This document shows, one piece after another, positions 38,181-46,490 of a DNA stretch of 64,000 nucleotides (positions within the stretch are counted from its first letter, which is position 1; each line of letters opens with the position of its first letter). The stretch spans positions 1,984,001 through 2,048,000 of the forward strand of contig NZ_CP049037.1 in the NCBI RefSeq assembly GCF_011040495.1. Reading direction: 5' to 3'. A program made the translations under genes and the position numbers. Origin of the DNA: Pseudohalocynthiibacter aestuariivivens. GTDB lineage: Bacteria; Pseudomonadota; Alphaproteobacteria; Rhodobacterales; Rhodobacteraceae. The notes under the pieces are model-generated. The model was not told where the DNA came from. It did no database searches and worked only from the letters and a program-made list of their open reading frames with translations.

Positions 38181-39539
38181 TCACGCCTCAAGGGTACGAC
38201 GAAGCAGATCCAGATCCTCTGCAATCTGTGCGTCACTGGCGCGCAGTTCTTCGATCTTGCGCACACCATGCATGACGGTGGTGTGGTCGCGCCCGCCAAA
38301 GCGGCGTCCGATGTCAGGCAGGCTCCGACTGGTCATCTGTTTGCACAGGTACATTGCCACCTGCCGCGGACGCGCAAAGATGCGGGTCCGCTTGGGGCCC
38401 ACCAGATCGCTCAGGCGAATGTTGTAATGATCCGATACCTGCCGCTGGATTTCCTCGACCGTCAGTTGCCGTTCCGAGGCGCGCAGCACATCTGCCAGAC
38501 AATCCTGCGTCAGATCCAATGTGATTTCGTGACCCACGAGCGACGCAAAAGCAAAGAGCCGGGTCAACGCGCCTTCCAATACGCGCACGTTCTTGCGGAT
38601 ACGGTGCGCGAGAAATTCCAGAACGCCATCGGCCATCACCAGATCGGGATATTGACCACGATAGAATTCGACTTTCGATTGCAGAATACCCAAGCGCAGT
38701 TCGTAATTGGTCGGGTGCAGGTCCACCACCAGACCGCATTGCAGACGCGATTTGATCCGCTCTTCCAGTTTTTCAATCTCACCCGGCGCACGGTCAGCCG
38801 AGATGATGATCTGCTTGTTCTGGTCCACTAACGCGTTGAACGTGTGAAAGAATTCTTCTTGGGTGCTATCCTTGCCTGCGATGAATTGCACATCGTCAAC
38901 CATCAGAACATCGACTGAACGGAACAATTCCTTGAAATCCATCATCTTGCGGTCACGCAACGCCTGAACGAACCGATACATGAACTGCTCTGCCGACAGG
39001 TAAAGCACATTCAGGTTGGGTTGGTTTTGCTGCAACTCCCACGCGATCGCATGCATCAGGTGCGTCTTGCCCAAGCCTACTCCACCATAAAGAAAGAGCG
39101 GATTGAACGTCACCGGCCCGCCCTCGGCCACACGTTTGGCCGCCGCATGGGCCAGCTCGTTCGGCTTGCCGACCACAAAGCTGTCGAAGGTAAATTTTGG
39201 CTCCAGCGGCGCGGCGGCAATCACGTTGTCACGCTCGGCGCGCACGGCATCCGCCCTGGGTGCCGCCGTCGATGTCGCTCGCGTAGCGACGGGACGCTTT
39301 GCAGGCACGTTGAACGAGATACGGCGCACGTCGGGGGCGGCTGACCGCAGGTGGAACAGGATATGCTCGCCAAATTTCTGCGAAACGTAATTGCCAACAA
39401 AGCTGGTCGGCACATCAAGCGTTGCGACACCGTCCGCAACATCCGACAATTCCAAAGGCTCGATCCAGTTTGTGTAGTTGCTCGATCCGACCGTCTTGCG
39501 AAGGTCTTGCTTCACTTGTCCCCATTGATCCTGTGTCAT
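38181..39539 (-). CDS. dnaA: Chromosomal replication initiator DnaA
   Basis: A 452-residue AAA+ initiator. Domain I starts WGQVKQDLRKTVGSSNYTNWIEPLE; domain III has FDSFVVGKPNELAHAAA, Walker A GGVGLGKTHLMHAI (about 155), Walker B VDVLMVDDVQFI; domain IV carries the DnaA signature GGRDHTTVMHGVRKIEEL (about 413). It heads the dnaA-dnaN-recF-gyrB cluster. I found no cluster of DnaA boxes in either flanking gap, so the position of oriC is not shown. Confidence 0.98.
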   Translation of the reverse strand: MTQDQWGQVKQDLRKTVGSSNYTNWIEPLELSDVADGVATLDVPTSFVGNYVSQKFGEHILFHLRSAAPDVRRISFNVPAKRPVATRATSTAAPRADAVRAERDNVIAAAPLEPKFTFDSFVVGKPNELAHAAAKRVAEGGPVTFNPLFLYGGVGLGKTHLMHAIAWELQQNQPNLNVLYLSAEQFMYRFVQALRDRKMMDFKELFRSVDVLMVDDVQFIAGKDSTQEEFFHTFNALVDQNKQIIISADRAPGEIEKLEERIKSRLQCGLVVDLHPTNYELRLGILQSKVEFYRGQYPDLVMADGVLEFLAHRIRKNVRVLEGALTRLFAFASLVGHEITLDLTQDCLADVLRASERQLTVEEIQRQVSDHYNIRLSDLVGPKRTRIFARPRQVAMYLCKQMTSRSLPDIGRRFGGRDHTTVMHGVRKIEELRASDAQIAEDLDLLRRTLEA

Positions 39540-40030
39540 TCGTTCCCGTTCCGCGAGCAGCGCATCAACAATTTTTTATTACCCGGTGGGCTTGTGCCCA
39601 ATCCGGTCGAAGCAATTCCACACCCAATCAGGCACAGCATACCACCCATCATGGCCGCATGGACCCCGATGGAAAGGCCCCACAGATGAGCCCTATGTAG
39701 TTCTAAACGTCATAGACCGGATGGCGGGACATCCCCGAACCGCCAATTCCGCGACAATAGCATGCCACGCCAGAAGGAATCTCGTCAGGACAAAATCCTG
39801 AAGATACGCGTCCAATCGCCCGTAAATGTTGGCGCAGCGGATGCGGATCAACCCTTCCCCCAGGTGAATCGCTTGGTCAAACTAGCAATTCGATCATCGC
39901 CGCTGCAACTCATCTTCTTCCTTGACTCTGATTTTGCTGAAAAAGAATCTTAGCCGGATTTTCGCACCCGCAAACGTGCAAAAGGCGCCGCATATGCGAC
40001 GCCTTTTGCGATCAATATGTTAGCTGTTAT
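39540..40030. other. dnaA upstream gap (491 bp) with rpsT terminator
   Basis: No convincing gene in this gap. It would hold the dnaA promoter, and starts with an A+T patch (ATTTTTTATT near 39571). No TTATCCACA-type box was found by eye. At 39976-40008 there is an inverted repeat, GCAAAAGGCGCCGCAT and ATGCGACGCCTTTTGC, with one mismatch, immediately after rpsT, and it is the likely rpsT terminator. Confidence 0.6.
39976..40008 (-). terminator. Hairpin downstream of rpsT
   Basis: A 16-bp stem with one mismatch centred on GCATATGC; in the transcript sense it ends in CTTTTGCACGTTT. Placed 22 bases after the rpsT stop. Confidence 0.6.
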
Positions 40031-40294
40031 TTAGCCGAGAGCTTTCACTCGCGCCGACAGCCGCGACACTTTGCGCGATGCTGTATTCTTGTGGAAAACG
40101 CCTTTGGTCACGCCGCGCATCAGCTCGGGCTGGGCCGCGCGCAAGGCTGCAGTGGCCGCTTCCTTGTCACCCGAGGCAATCGCCTCTTCGACTTTACGCA
40201 GGAAGGTGCGGATACGCGAGCGGCGCGCTTTGTTGATCGCAAAACGGGTTTCGTTCTGACGTGCGCGTTTTTTGGACTGCGGTGTATTGGCCAT
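40031..40294 (-). CDS. rpsT: 30S ribosomal protein S20
   Basis: An 87-residue, very basic protein: [38 protein letters not shown] is the S20 N-terminus that binds 16S rRNA, and the C-terminal part [23 protein letters not shown] is typical of the family. AAAGGG precedes the ATG. Its position upstream of dnaA is common in alphaproteobacteria. Confidence 0.98.
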   Translation of the reverse strand: MANTPQSKKRARQNETRFAINKARRSRIRTFLRKVEEAIASGDKEAATAALRAAQPELMRGVTKGVFHKNTASRKVSRLSARVKALG

Positions 40295-40545
40295 GTGAAT
40301 CAGACCCTTTCTCAGTGTTCGGTCGTTGTGTTTTCATTTACGCAGCACAATCCCGAATGGCCCCCCTCTCGGGGTGTTGATTCTTGCCTAGGCGGGCATC
40401 GCGCGCATGTATTGACGGTCAGATACGCCCGGCCCCGCGGAATTGCAAGCATTTCGCAGCAATCCCCCTGACATCGTTGCAACCGGGTCCAATCGGCCCG
40501 CCCGCGCCGAGTGGGCGCAGGCTAGGCCTAACTTTGCCCGACCAT

Positions 40546-41322
40546 CTATTTGTCGCGGAATTGCGCCTCGCGTTTTTCCATAAAGGCGGACATGCCTTCT
40601 TTTTGATCTTCGGTGGCAAAGAGCGAATGGAACACACGACGTTCGAACAGCAGGCCCTCACGCAATGTCGTTTCGTAGGATCTGTTGACCGCTTCCTTGA
40701 CCGCCATGATGCTGACCATCGATTTCTCGGCAATCTTGCCAGCGGCCGCCAGCGCCTCTTCGCGCAGTTTCTTAATCGGGACGACGCGACTCACAAGACC
40801 GGAACGTTCTGCCTCTTCGGCATCCATGAAACGCCCGGTCAGGTTCATATCCATCGATTTGGATTTGCCGATGAAACGCGTCAGCCGCTGTGATCCGCCG
40901 AGCCCGGCCATCACGCCCAGATTGATCTCTGGCTGGCCGAACTTCGCGCTTTCAGAGGCAATGATGAAATCGCACATCATTGCCAGTTCGCACCCGCCGC
41001 CCAGCGCATAACCCGAGACGGCAGCGATGATCGGTTTACGAACCCGCATGATCGCGTCGGCTTCAGGACCAAACAGGTCCCCGGCGAACACTTCGACAAA
41101 ACTCTTGTCGCTCATCATCTTGATGTCGGCTCCGGCGGCAAACGCTTTTTCCGAGCCGGTCAACACGATGCAGCGCACCTTGTCGTTGCCTTGCGCCTCT
41201 TCCAATGCTGTTACCAACTCGCCCAGCAGCTGATCATTCAGCGCATTCATGGCATCGGGTCGGTTCAGCGTGATTAGGGCGACGTGGTCTTCTACTTCGA
41301 CGGTGATCGTCTCAAAGGCCAT
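40546..41322 (-). CDS. Enoyl-CoA hydratase
   Basis: A 258-residue crotonase-fold enzyme that hydrates trans-2-enoyl-CoA in beta-oxidation. The oxyanion-hole segments are [11 protein letters not shown] and [16 protein letters not shown], and the catalytic Glu positions lie in [19 protein letters not shown]. Size fits the monofunctional short-chain hydratase (ECHS1-like). It lies between rpsT and mutM on the minus strand; the 251-bp gap to rpsT contains no visible gene. Confidence 0.92.
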   Translation of the reverse strand: MAFETITVEVEDHVALITLNRPDAMNALNDQLLGELVTALEEAQGNDKVRCIVLTGSEKAFAAGADIKMMSDKSFVEVFAGDLFGPEADAIMRVRKPIIAAVSGYALGGGCELAMMCDFIIASESAKFGQPEINLGVMAGLGGSQRLTRFIGKSKSMDMNLTGRFMDAEEAERSGLVSRVVPIKKLREEALAAAGKIAEKSMVSIMAVKEAVNRSYETTLREGLLFERRVFHSLFATEDQKEGMSAFMEKREAQFRDK

Positions 41323-41386
41323 GAAATCTGCTTTCGCTTGTTTCTGTCAGGTGCTTTGGTTTACCACCCCGGCGCGCGCTTTCAAC

Positions 41387-42238
41387 CTATCTTTGGCATT
41401 TCGGACAGTAGAAGCTGGACCGCCCGGATTGGACGATACGTTTTATCATAGCAGTGCAATCTGTATTGCGGCACGCCTGTCCTTCGCGGTCGTATACGTC
41501 AAAGCGATGCTGGAAATACCCCAACTCTCCATCGGCTTGACGGAAATCACGCAGGGATGAACCGCCCGCCGCAATCGCATCACGCAAGACATCGCGTATG
41601 ATCGGTACAAGCGCGGCTGCGCGCATCGCACTTAAATTTCCAGCCTTACGGAGTGGTGACACCCGCGCCCGATAGAGCGTCTCGCACACATAGATGTTGC
41701 CCAGCCCTGCCACGATTCGCTGATCCAGCAGCGCCGATTTGATCGGCGTCGCTTTTCCGTGCAGCGCTTTTACCAGATATTTCTCGTCAAACTGGTTGCC
41801 CAGCGGCTCTGGCCCCAGCTTTGCCAGCAGCGCATGAGCCTCGCCCAGCGCAGTATCATAGAGGTCCATTGCCCCGAATCGGCGCGGATCGTTGAACGTG
41901 ATCCGCACCCCATTCTCCATGTGTAAAACAACATGATCATGCTTTTCCGGCGCAGGATGATCGTGCACGAACTGGCCAAGCGGATCACCCGATACCAGCA
42001 TCCGGCCGGACATCCCCAAATGGATCAGCAGCGTCTCGCCCGAACTCAGATCAGCAAGGATATACTTGGACCGGCGCCGCAGCCCCAACACTCGCTGGCC
42101 AGTCAGCCGCACGGACATCTCAGGCGGAAACGGCCAGCGTAGATCAGGTCTGTTCACCTCAGCGCGCGAGATCACCGCGCCCTCCATTGCCGGCGCCAAC
42201 CCGGCGCGGACGGTTTCAACCTCTGGCAATTCGGGCAT
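41387..42238 (-). CDS. mutM: Formamidopyrimidine-DNA glycosylase
   Basis: A 283-residue repair enzyme removing 8-oxoguanine. The start at 42238 gives [14 protein letters not shown], in which Pro2 and Glu3 are the catalytic residues after Met removal; an in-frame codon four residues earlier is ignored. Lys near 60 (RRRSKYIL) and the H2TH region ([15 protein letters not shown]) are present. The C-terminal zinc finger (CRNTDC to YCPKC) is intact. It is divergent from ubiE across 88 bp. Confidence 0.95.
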   Translation of the reverse strand: MPELPEVETVRAGLAPAMEGAVISRAEVNRPDLRWPFPPEMSVRLTGQRVLGLRRRSKYILADLSSGETLLIHLGMSGRMLVSGDPLGQFVHDHPAPEKHDHVVLHMENGVRITFNDPRRFGAMDLYDTALGEAHALLAKLGPEPLGNQFDEKYLVKALHGKATPIKSALLDQRIVAGLGNIYVCETLYRARVSPLRKAGNLSAMRAAALVPIIRDVLRDAIAAGGSSLRDFRQADGELGYFQHRFDVYDREGQACRNTDCTAMIKRIVQSGRSSFYCPKCQR

Positions 42239-42326
42239 GCTCGCCTCCACATCTGCAAAAGGGCCGCATTGTGTCCGCGCCCGAGCGCTCTATAACAAGG
42301 CCCTGAACCCGTGCAAGGCAAGGCCC

Positions 42327-43070
42327 ATGACCGAGAAAACCACCCATTTCGGATTTCAGACTGTCCCCGAGGACGAAAAGGCGGGCCGCGTACGCGGTGT
42401 CTTTGGCTCCGTGGCCAGCAAATACGACGTGATGAACGATGCCATGTCGATGGGCATCCACCGCGTTTGGAAGGACGCCATGATGGATTGGCTAGCCCCG
42501 CGCGCCGGGCAAAAGCTGCTCGATGTGGCGGGCGGAACCGGCGATATCAGCTTTCGCTTTCTCAAGCGCGCGGGCTCCGGCCACGCGACAGTGCTGGATC
42601 TGACCGAGCCTATGCTGATCGAAGGACGAAAACGCGCCGAAGCGGACCAGATGGTCGACAGCCTCGATTGGGTGGTGGGCGACGCGATGGCGCTGCCATT
42701 CGCCGACAATACATTCGACGTCTACACCATCAGCTTTGGCATCCGTAACGTCACCCGCCCCCAAGAGGCCCTGAACGAAGCGTTCCGCGTCCTCAAACCC
42801 GGCGGCCGCCTGATGGTGCTGGAATTCAGCCAAATACCGAACGACCTGATGCAAAAGGTCTATGACCTTTATTCCTTCAACATCATTCCTCGCCTCGGCC
42901 ACGTGATCGCCGGGGATCGCGACAGCTATCAATATCTGGTCGAATCGATCCGGCAGTTTCCCGATCAGGAAACCTTTCTCGGAATGGTCAAACAGGCCGG
43001 TTTCGAACAGGCCAAGTATCGCAACCTGACGATGGGCATCGCTTGCCTGCATTCCGGCTGGAAAATCTAA
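42327..43070 (+). CDS. ubiE: Ubiquinone/menaquinone C-methyltransferase
   Basis: A 247-residue SAM-dependent methyltransferase starting [22 protein letters not shown]. Motifs: [18 protein letters not shown], the SAM site [27 protein letters not shown] and [26 protein letters not shown]. It methylates the ring carbon in ubiquinone synthesis. ubiB follows three bases later. Confidence 0.96.
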   Translation: MTEKTTHFGFQTVPEDEKAGRVRGVFGSVASKYDVMNDAMSMGIHRVWKDAMMDWLAPRAGQKLLDVAGGTGDISFRFLKRAGSGHATVLDLTEPMLIEGRKRAEADQMVDSLDWVVGDAMALPFADNTFDVYTISFGIRNVTRPQEALNEAFRVLKPGGRLMVLEFSQIPNDLMQKVYDLYSFNIIPRLGHVIAGDRDSYQYLVESIRQFPDQETFLGMVKQAGFEQAKYRNLTMGIACLHSGWKI

Positions 43071-43073
43071 GGC

Positions 43074-44606
43074 ATGCGTGGACCCCACAACATCATTCGC
43101 CTGATCCGCACTGGCGCCACGCTGGAACGCACCGGCGCCATGGGCGTCATCATGGATGCGATGGATGCGCCCCCCTTGGTGCGCGGTACCCTGCGATTCC
43201 TCGCCTGGCCATTTCAGTGGCTCGGGCTTAAGGGCGACCCGAACATGCCCCCGGCCACCCGTGCGTTGACTGCGCTGGGACCGGCCTACATCAAGTTCGG
43301 GCAGATCCTGTCTACCCGCCCTGATCTGGTGGGCGACGAACTGGCCACGCAGATGCGCGTGTTGCAGGACAAGCTGCCGCCGTTTGATATTGATGTGGCC
43401 AAGGCCAGCATCGAGCAGGAGCTGGGCCAACCGATAGAGGCAATGTTCGACGACTTCAGCCCGCCAGTGGCCGCTGCCTCTATTGCGCAGGTGCACAAGG
43501 CCACGCTGCGCAAAACCGGCGATTCAGTCGCGGTCAAAGTGCTGCGTCCGGGGATCGAACGTGCGTTTCGCGTGGATATCGACGCGTTCTACTTTGCCGC
43601 TAACATGATCGAGTTTCTGTCACCCGCCGCACGCCGCCTGCATCCGACCGAAGTAATCGCCCATTTCGAGGGCGTAGTGATGGGCGAGCTCGATTTGCGG
43701 CTAGAGGCGTCCTCTGCATCCGAGTTTGCGTCCAACACCACGGGCGACGCGGGCTTTCAGTTACCCGGCATCCAGTGGGACCATTGCAGCCGCCGGGTAA
43801 TGACGATGGACTGGGCCGACGGTGCGCCGCTGGGCGACAATGCCGCCATTGATGCAGCCGGCCATGACCGTGTAGTGCTGGGTGACCGAGTGCTGCAACT
43901 CTTCCTCAGTCACGCGCTGCGCGACGGATATTTCCACGCTGACATGCATCAGGGCAACCTGAAGGTCGCGCCGAATGGCAATATCATTGCTTATGATTTC
44001 GGCATCATGGGGCATATCGACGAATACACCCGCCGCGTCTACGCCGAGATCCTCTATGGTTTCATCAAACGCGATTACCGCCGCGTTGCGGAGGTGCATT
44101 TCGAGGCAGGCTATGTGCCCGCCAACCGCGATGTCGATGAGTTCGCCCGCGCGTTGCGGGCGGTAGGAGAGCCGATCTTTGGGATGGACGCCAGCCAGAT
44201 CAGCATGGGCAGCCTGCTCAGCTATCTATTCGAGGTGACAGAACGCTTTGGCATGGAAACCCGGACCGAGCTGATCCTGCTACAGCGCACGATGGTCGTG
44301 GTCGAGGGTGTTGCGCGCTCGCTCAACCCGCAGATCAATATCTGGCAGGTCGCCCGCCCCGTAGTAGAGGATTACATTCGGCAGAGCCTTGGGCCACGCG
44401 CCTTGGCGCAAAGTCTGGGGCGCACTGCGATGGTTTTGTCACGCTTTGGCCCGCGTCTGCCGCAACTGGTGGAATCCGCTCTTATTCGCGCCTCGGCCCC
44501 GACACCAGAGCCGCCACGCCGTCGGCGGCGTGATCTGGCTATCTGCGGCGTCAGCGGGGCCATCCTCGGCGCTGGTGTTCTTGCCGCCTGCCTCGCGCTG
44601 CTCTGA
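43074..44606 (+). CDS. ubiB: UbiB, atypical kinase/ATPase for ubiquinone synthesis
   Basis: A 510-residue ABC1/ADCK-family protein. The invariant KxGQ motif reads YIKFGQILSTRPDLV, the Ala-rich nucleotide loop is AAASIAQVHKA, and the kinase-like Lys is in VAVKVLRPG; HADMHQGNLKV and YDFGIMG are the catalytic-loop and metal motifs. The C-terminus has a membrane helix (about 488-508). It supports ubiquinone hydroxylation steps at the inner membrane. Coupled to ubiE and followed by a bidirectional terminator. Confidence 0.95.
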   Translation: MRGPHNIIRLIRTGATLERTGAMGVIMDAMDAPPLVRGTLRFLAWPFQWLGLKGDPNMPPATRALTALGPAYIKFGQILSTRPDLVGDELATQMRVLQDKLPPFDIDVAKASIEQELGQPIEAMFDDFSPPVAAASIAQVHKATLRKTGDSVAVKVLRPGIERAFRVDIDAFYFAANMIEFLSPAARRLHPTEVIAHFEGVVMGELDLRLEASSASEFASNTTGDAGFQLPGIQWDHCSRRVMTMDWADGAPLGDNAAIDAAGHDRVVLGDRVLQLFLSHALRDGYFHADMHQGNLKVAPNGNIIAYDFGIMGHIDEYTRRVYAEILYGFIKRDYRRVAEVHFEAGYVPANRDVDEFARALRAVGEPIFGMDASQISMGSLLSYLFEVTERFGMETRTELILLQRTMVVVEGVARSLNPQINIWQVARPVVEDYIRQSLGPRALAQSLGRTAMVLSRFGPRLPQLVESALIRASAPTPEPPRRRRRDLAICGVSGAILGAGVLAACLALL

Positions 44607-44636
44607 GGCTCGATCGTACAGCCTGCTCGCAAACGA

Positions 44637-44663
44637 AAAAGGCAGCCCTATAGGCTGCCTTTT
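44637..44663. terminator. Bidirectional terminator, copy 1
   Basis: AAAA-GGCAGCC-CTATA-GGCTGCC-TTTT works in both directions, ending ubiB (+) and the small exported protein gene (-). An identical copy lies at 45086-45112. Confidence 0.8.
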
Positions 44664-44698
44664 CCTCAATCAACCACGCCGGAGCGTAGTGTATTCGT

Positions 44699-44899
44699 TC
44701 AGGTGTCGTCGCTCGAATCAAGCGCTGCGATACCAATGATGGTAACCGCGATACCAGCTGCGACCAGACCCGGCGTCAGGCCGACTGCTGGACCTGCTGT
44801 CGACACAAAGGGGTCAGCGTTGACGTCTTGGGCTGCAACGGGCGCTACAGCGGAGACGGCGATTGCAGCTGCTGCTGCAAGAGTTGCGAATTTTTTCAT
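44699..44899 (-). CDS. Small exported/membrane peptide, copy 1
   Basis: A 66-residue protein: signal peptide MKKFATLAAAAAIAVSAVAP then VAAQ before a predicted cut, then DVNADPFVSTAGP, one hydrophobic segment (GLVAAGIAVTIIGIAAL) and an acidic tail LDSSDDT. GAGGAGA lies about seven bases before the ATG; a TTG five codons earlier overlaps that site and is rejected. After processing only some 42 residues remain, most of them one membrane helix. Family and function not recognised. Copy 2 differs at two residues. Confidence 0.75.
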   Translation of the reverse strand: MKKFATLAAAAAIAVSAVAPVAAQDVNADPFVSTAGPAVGLTPGLVAAGIAVTIIGIAALDSSDDT

Positions 44900-45085
44900 G
44901 TAATCTCTCCTCAAATTGAGATGTCAAACATCATGGCACCTCTCGGAACCATCTCTGATGCCGAATCTATGCCATGCCCGGACGTCAATTGAAAGGGCAT
45001 CGTTGGGGTCGGGAAAAAAGGCTGTGCTGGCGCACCAAGCCAATGACGGACGTTCAGCCATCCGGACCACGATCACCCCACATGA

Positions 45086-45112
45086 AAAAGGCAGCCCTAT
45101 AGGCTGCCTTTT
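45086..45112. terminator. Bidirectional terminator, copy 2
   Basis: Identical to 44637-44663. It ends the copy 2 transcript upstream of copy 1, so each copy is its own transcription unit unless read-through occurs. Confidence 0.75.
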
Positions 45113-45147
45113 CCTCAAACAACCACGCCGAAGCGCAGTGTATTCGT

Positions 45148-45348
45148 TCAGGTGTCGTCGCTCGAATCAAGCGCTGCGATACCAATGATGGTAATCGCGA
45201 TACCAGCTGCGACCAGACCCGGCGTCAGGCCAGCTGCTGGGCCTGCTGTCGACACAAAGGGGTCAGCGTTGACGTCTTGGGCTGCAACGGGCGCTACAGC
45301 GGAGACGGCGATTGCAGCTGCTGCTGCAAGAGTTGCGAATTTTTTCAT
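45148..45348 (-). CDS. Small exported/membrane peptide, copy 2
   Basis: A 66-residue near twin of the gene at 44699-44899, with Ala for Val in STAGPAAGL and Ile for Val in AGIAITII. GGAGAG precedes the ATG. The open frame extends upstream to 45492, but the signal peptide start and ribosome site fix 45348. Its leader differs from that of copy 1, so the two copies may be expressed differently. Function unknown. Confidence 0.75.
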   Translation of the reverse strand: MKKFATLAAAAAIAVSAVAPVAAQDVNADPFVSTAGPAAGLTPGLVAAGIAITIIGIAALDSSDDT

Positions 45349-45754
45349 AATACTCTCCAAACCGATTTTAGAATCTGTGTCCCCACAAATCTCAACTTGG
45401 AATATGGCACGTTTGGACCGAAAACAAAACAGTTTTCCCGGTTTTTCTTCAGTTTCGCACGACTTTGCCGATGGCGCCGGATGGCCAATCAACCCATTGA
45501 TAGTAAATCAAAATTAATTCCAGACTTTCTGACGTGAGCGCAAAATGGGTTGCGCGCGCGTGTAAACGTTGCAGCCATGCAACATGCCCTCACGCCTGTC
45601 AGTGCCGAAATACCAACCTCATAGGCCAAACCTGCCGCTAACAACAAGGGCCGCGACTCTGCCCGGATCAATTGCCTGATCGAGCATCATTCGATTGCTA
45701 CCCTCCTGCACAAACCGCGTAATTTCAGCGGGTAATTGAGCTATCGCCTCCTGC
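45349..45754. other. Gap between peptide gene and flgD (406 bp)
   Basis: It must carry the promoter of peptide copy 2 near 45349-45450. A 23-codon minus-strand frame at 45619-45690 (MMLDQAIDPG start, GGAGGG eight bases upstream) lies 64 bases after flgD and could be a tiny gene or the remnant of one; I do not recognise it. Nothing else is evident. Confidence 0.4.
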
Positions 45755-46429
45755 TCAATTCGGGTCAGGCTGCCGCAATGCGATCACCTCAGCCGCCTGC
45801 ACTTCCTGCCCGCCTGCCATCACCAGAACAGTGGTTCCGCCGCTCAAACGCGCCTCAACCACCCGTGACTGCGACGCGACCGGCGCGGTGCCCAAATGCG
45901 CCTCTCCCTGAAACGCATCTACGCTCAGATGATAGGTGCCAGCAGGCAACATCTGGCCACTTTCATCAGTGCCGTCCCAGATCACAGGGCCGCCTGACGG
46001 CGACACGGATTTCTGTTGCACGATACCGCCAGTTGCATCCCGCACCACAAGTTGAGCGAGATCGGTGCCGGTGCTGGTATCATATTGCAGCTCCACCGGG
46101 GTGCCATCAAACGCGACCGGCATTTCCGCACGGGCCACCATCCCGACCCAACCTTGCAATTGCCCGAGGCCCAGCAGCCCCATCTGCTCTGACAGCCCTC
46201 CCAGCAGGTCATTGGTGCGCACCTGCTGCTCGACCGAGGAGAAGGCAGCGAGTTGCGTCGCGAAGTCCGCGGAATCGACTGGATTGAGAGGGTCCTGATT
46301 CTCCATCTGCACCGTCAGCATCTTCAGGAATGTCTCAAAATCTGAACTAAGCGCGTTGGTCGCCGCGGCGTTAGGTTGTGCCCCGGTAGGGGGCGGGCTT
46401 GTGCCCGGCTGTGTCGAAGTCACCTGCAT
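45755..46429 (-). CDS. flgD: Flagellar hook-capping protein FlgD
   Basis: A 224-residue protein. The N-terminal part has the conserved FlgD block DFETFLKMLTVQMENQDPLNP followed by ADFATQLAAFSSVEQQV; the C-terminal half holds the Tudor/FLG hook-cap beta domains (IWDGTDESGQMLPAGTYHLSV). It caps the growing hook so that hook subunits can polymerise. AAGGATGAG precedes the ATG. The fliK gene is 61 bases upstream on the same strand. Confidence 0.9.
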   Translation of the reverse strand: MQVTSTQPGTSPPPTGAQPNAAATNALSSDFETFLKMLTVQMENQDPLNPVDSADFATQLAAFSSVEQQVRTNDLLGGLSEQMGLLGLGQLQGWVGMVARAEMPVAFDGTPVELQYDTSTGTDLAQLVVRDATGGIVQQKSVSPSGGPVIWDGTDESGQMLPAGTYHLSVDAFQGEAHLGTAPVASQSRVVEARLSGGTTVLVMAGGQEVQAAEVIALRQPDPN

Positions 46430-46490
46430 GATCTCATCCTTTTCGAAATTTGCCGCGTAGGGTGCTGGATATCCGTTACTCCGGAATGCT

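Larger units (their letters stand above)
44635..45348. repeat. Tandem gene duplication, period 449 bp
   Basis: The 265-bp blocks 44635-44899 and 45084-45348 are the same except for seven substitutions that I counted, with no indels. Each block is a complete unit: terminator plus 66-codon gene. The 184 bp between the blocks is unique and holds the promoter/leader of copy 1. Confidence 0.9.

Noticed and set aside
39540..40030. Possible chromosomal origin beside dnaA
   Set aside because: No TTATCCACA-type DnaA boxes or clear A+T unwinding region were found by eye in this gap or in the dnaA-dnaN gap. In some alphaproteobacteria oriC is not next to dnaA. A GC-skew plot would decide.
44635..45348. 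CRISPR or insertion-sequence origin of the duplicated block
   Set aside because: Only two copies, each with a whole gene and terminator, no transposase, no terminal inverted repeats and no spacer pattern. A simple tandem duplication explains it.
45619..45690. 23-codon gene after flgD
   Set aside because: It has a good ribosome site but is too short to recognise. Kept only as a remark in the gap entry.
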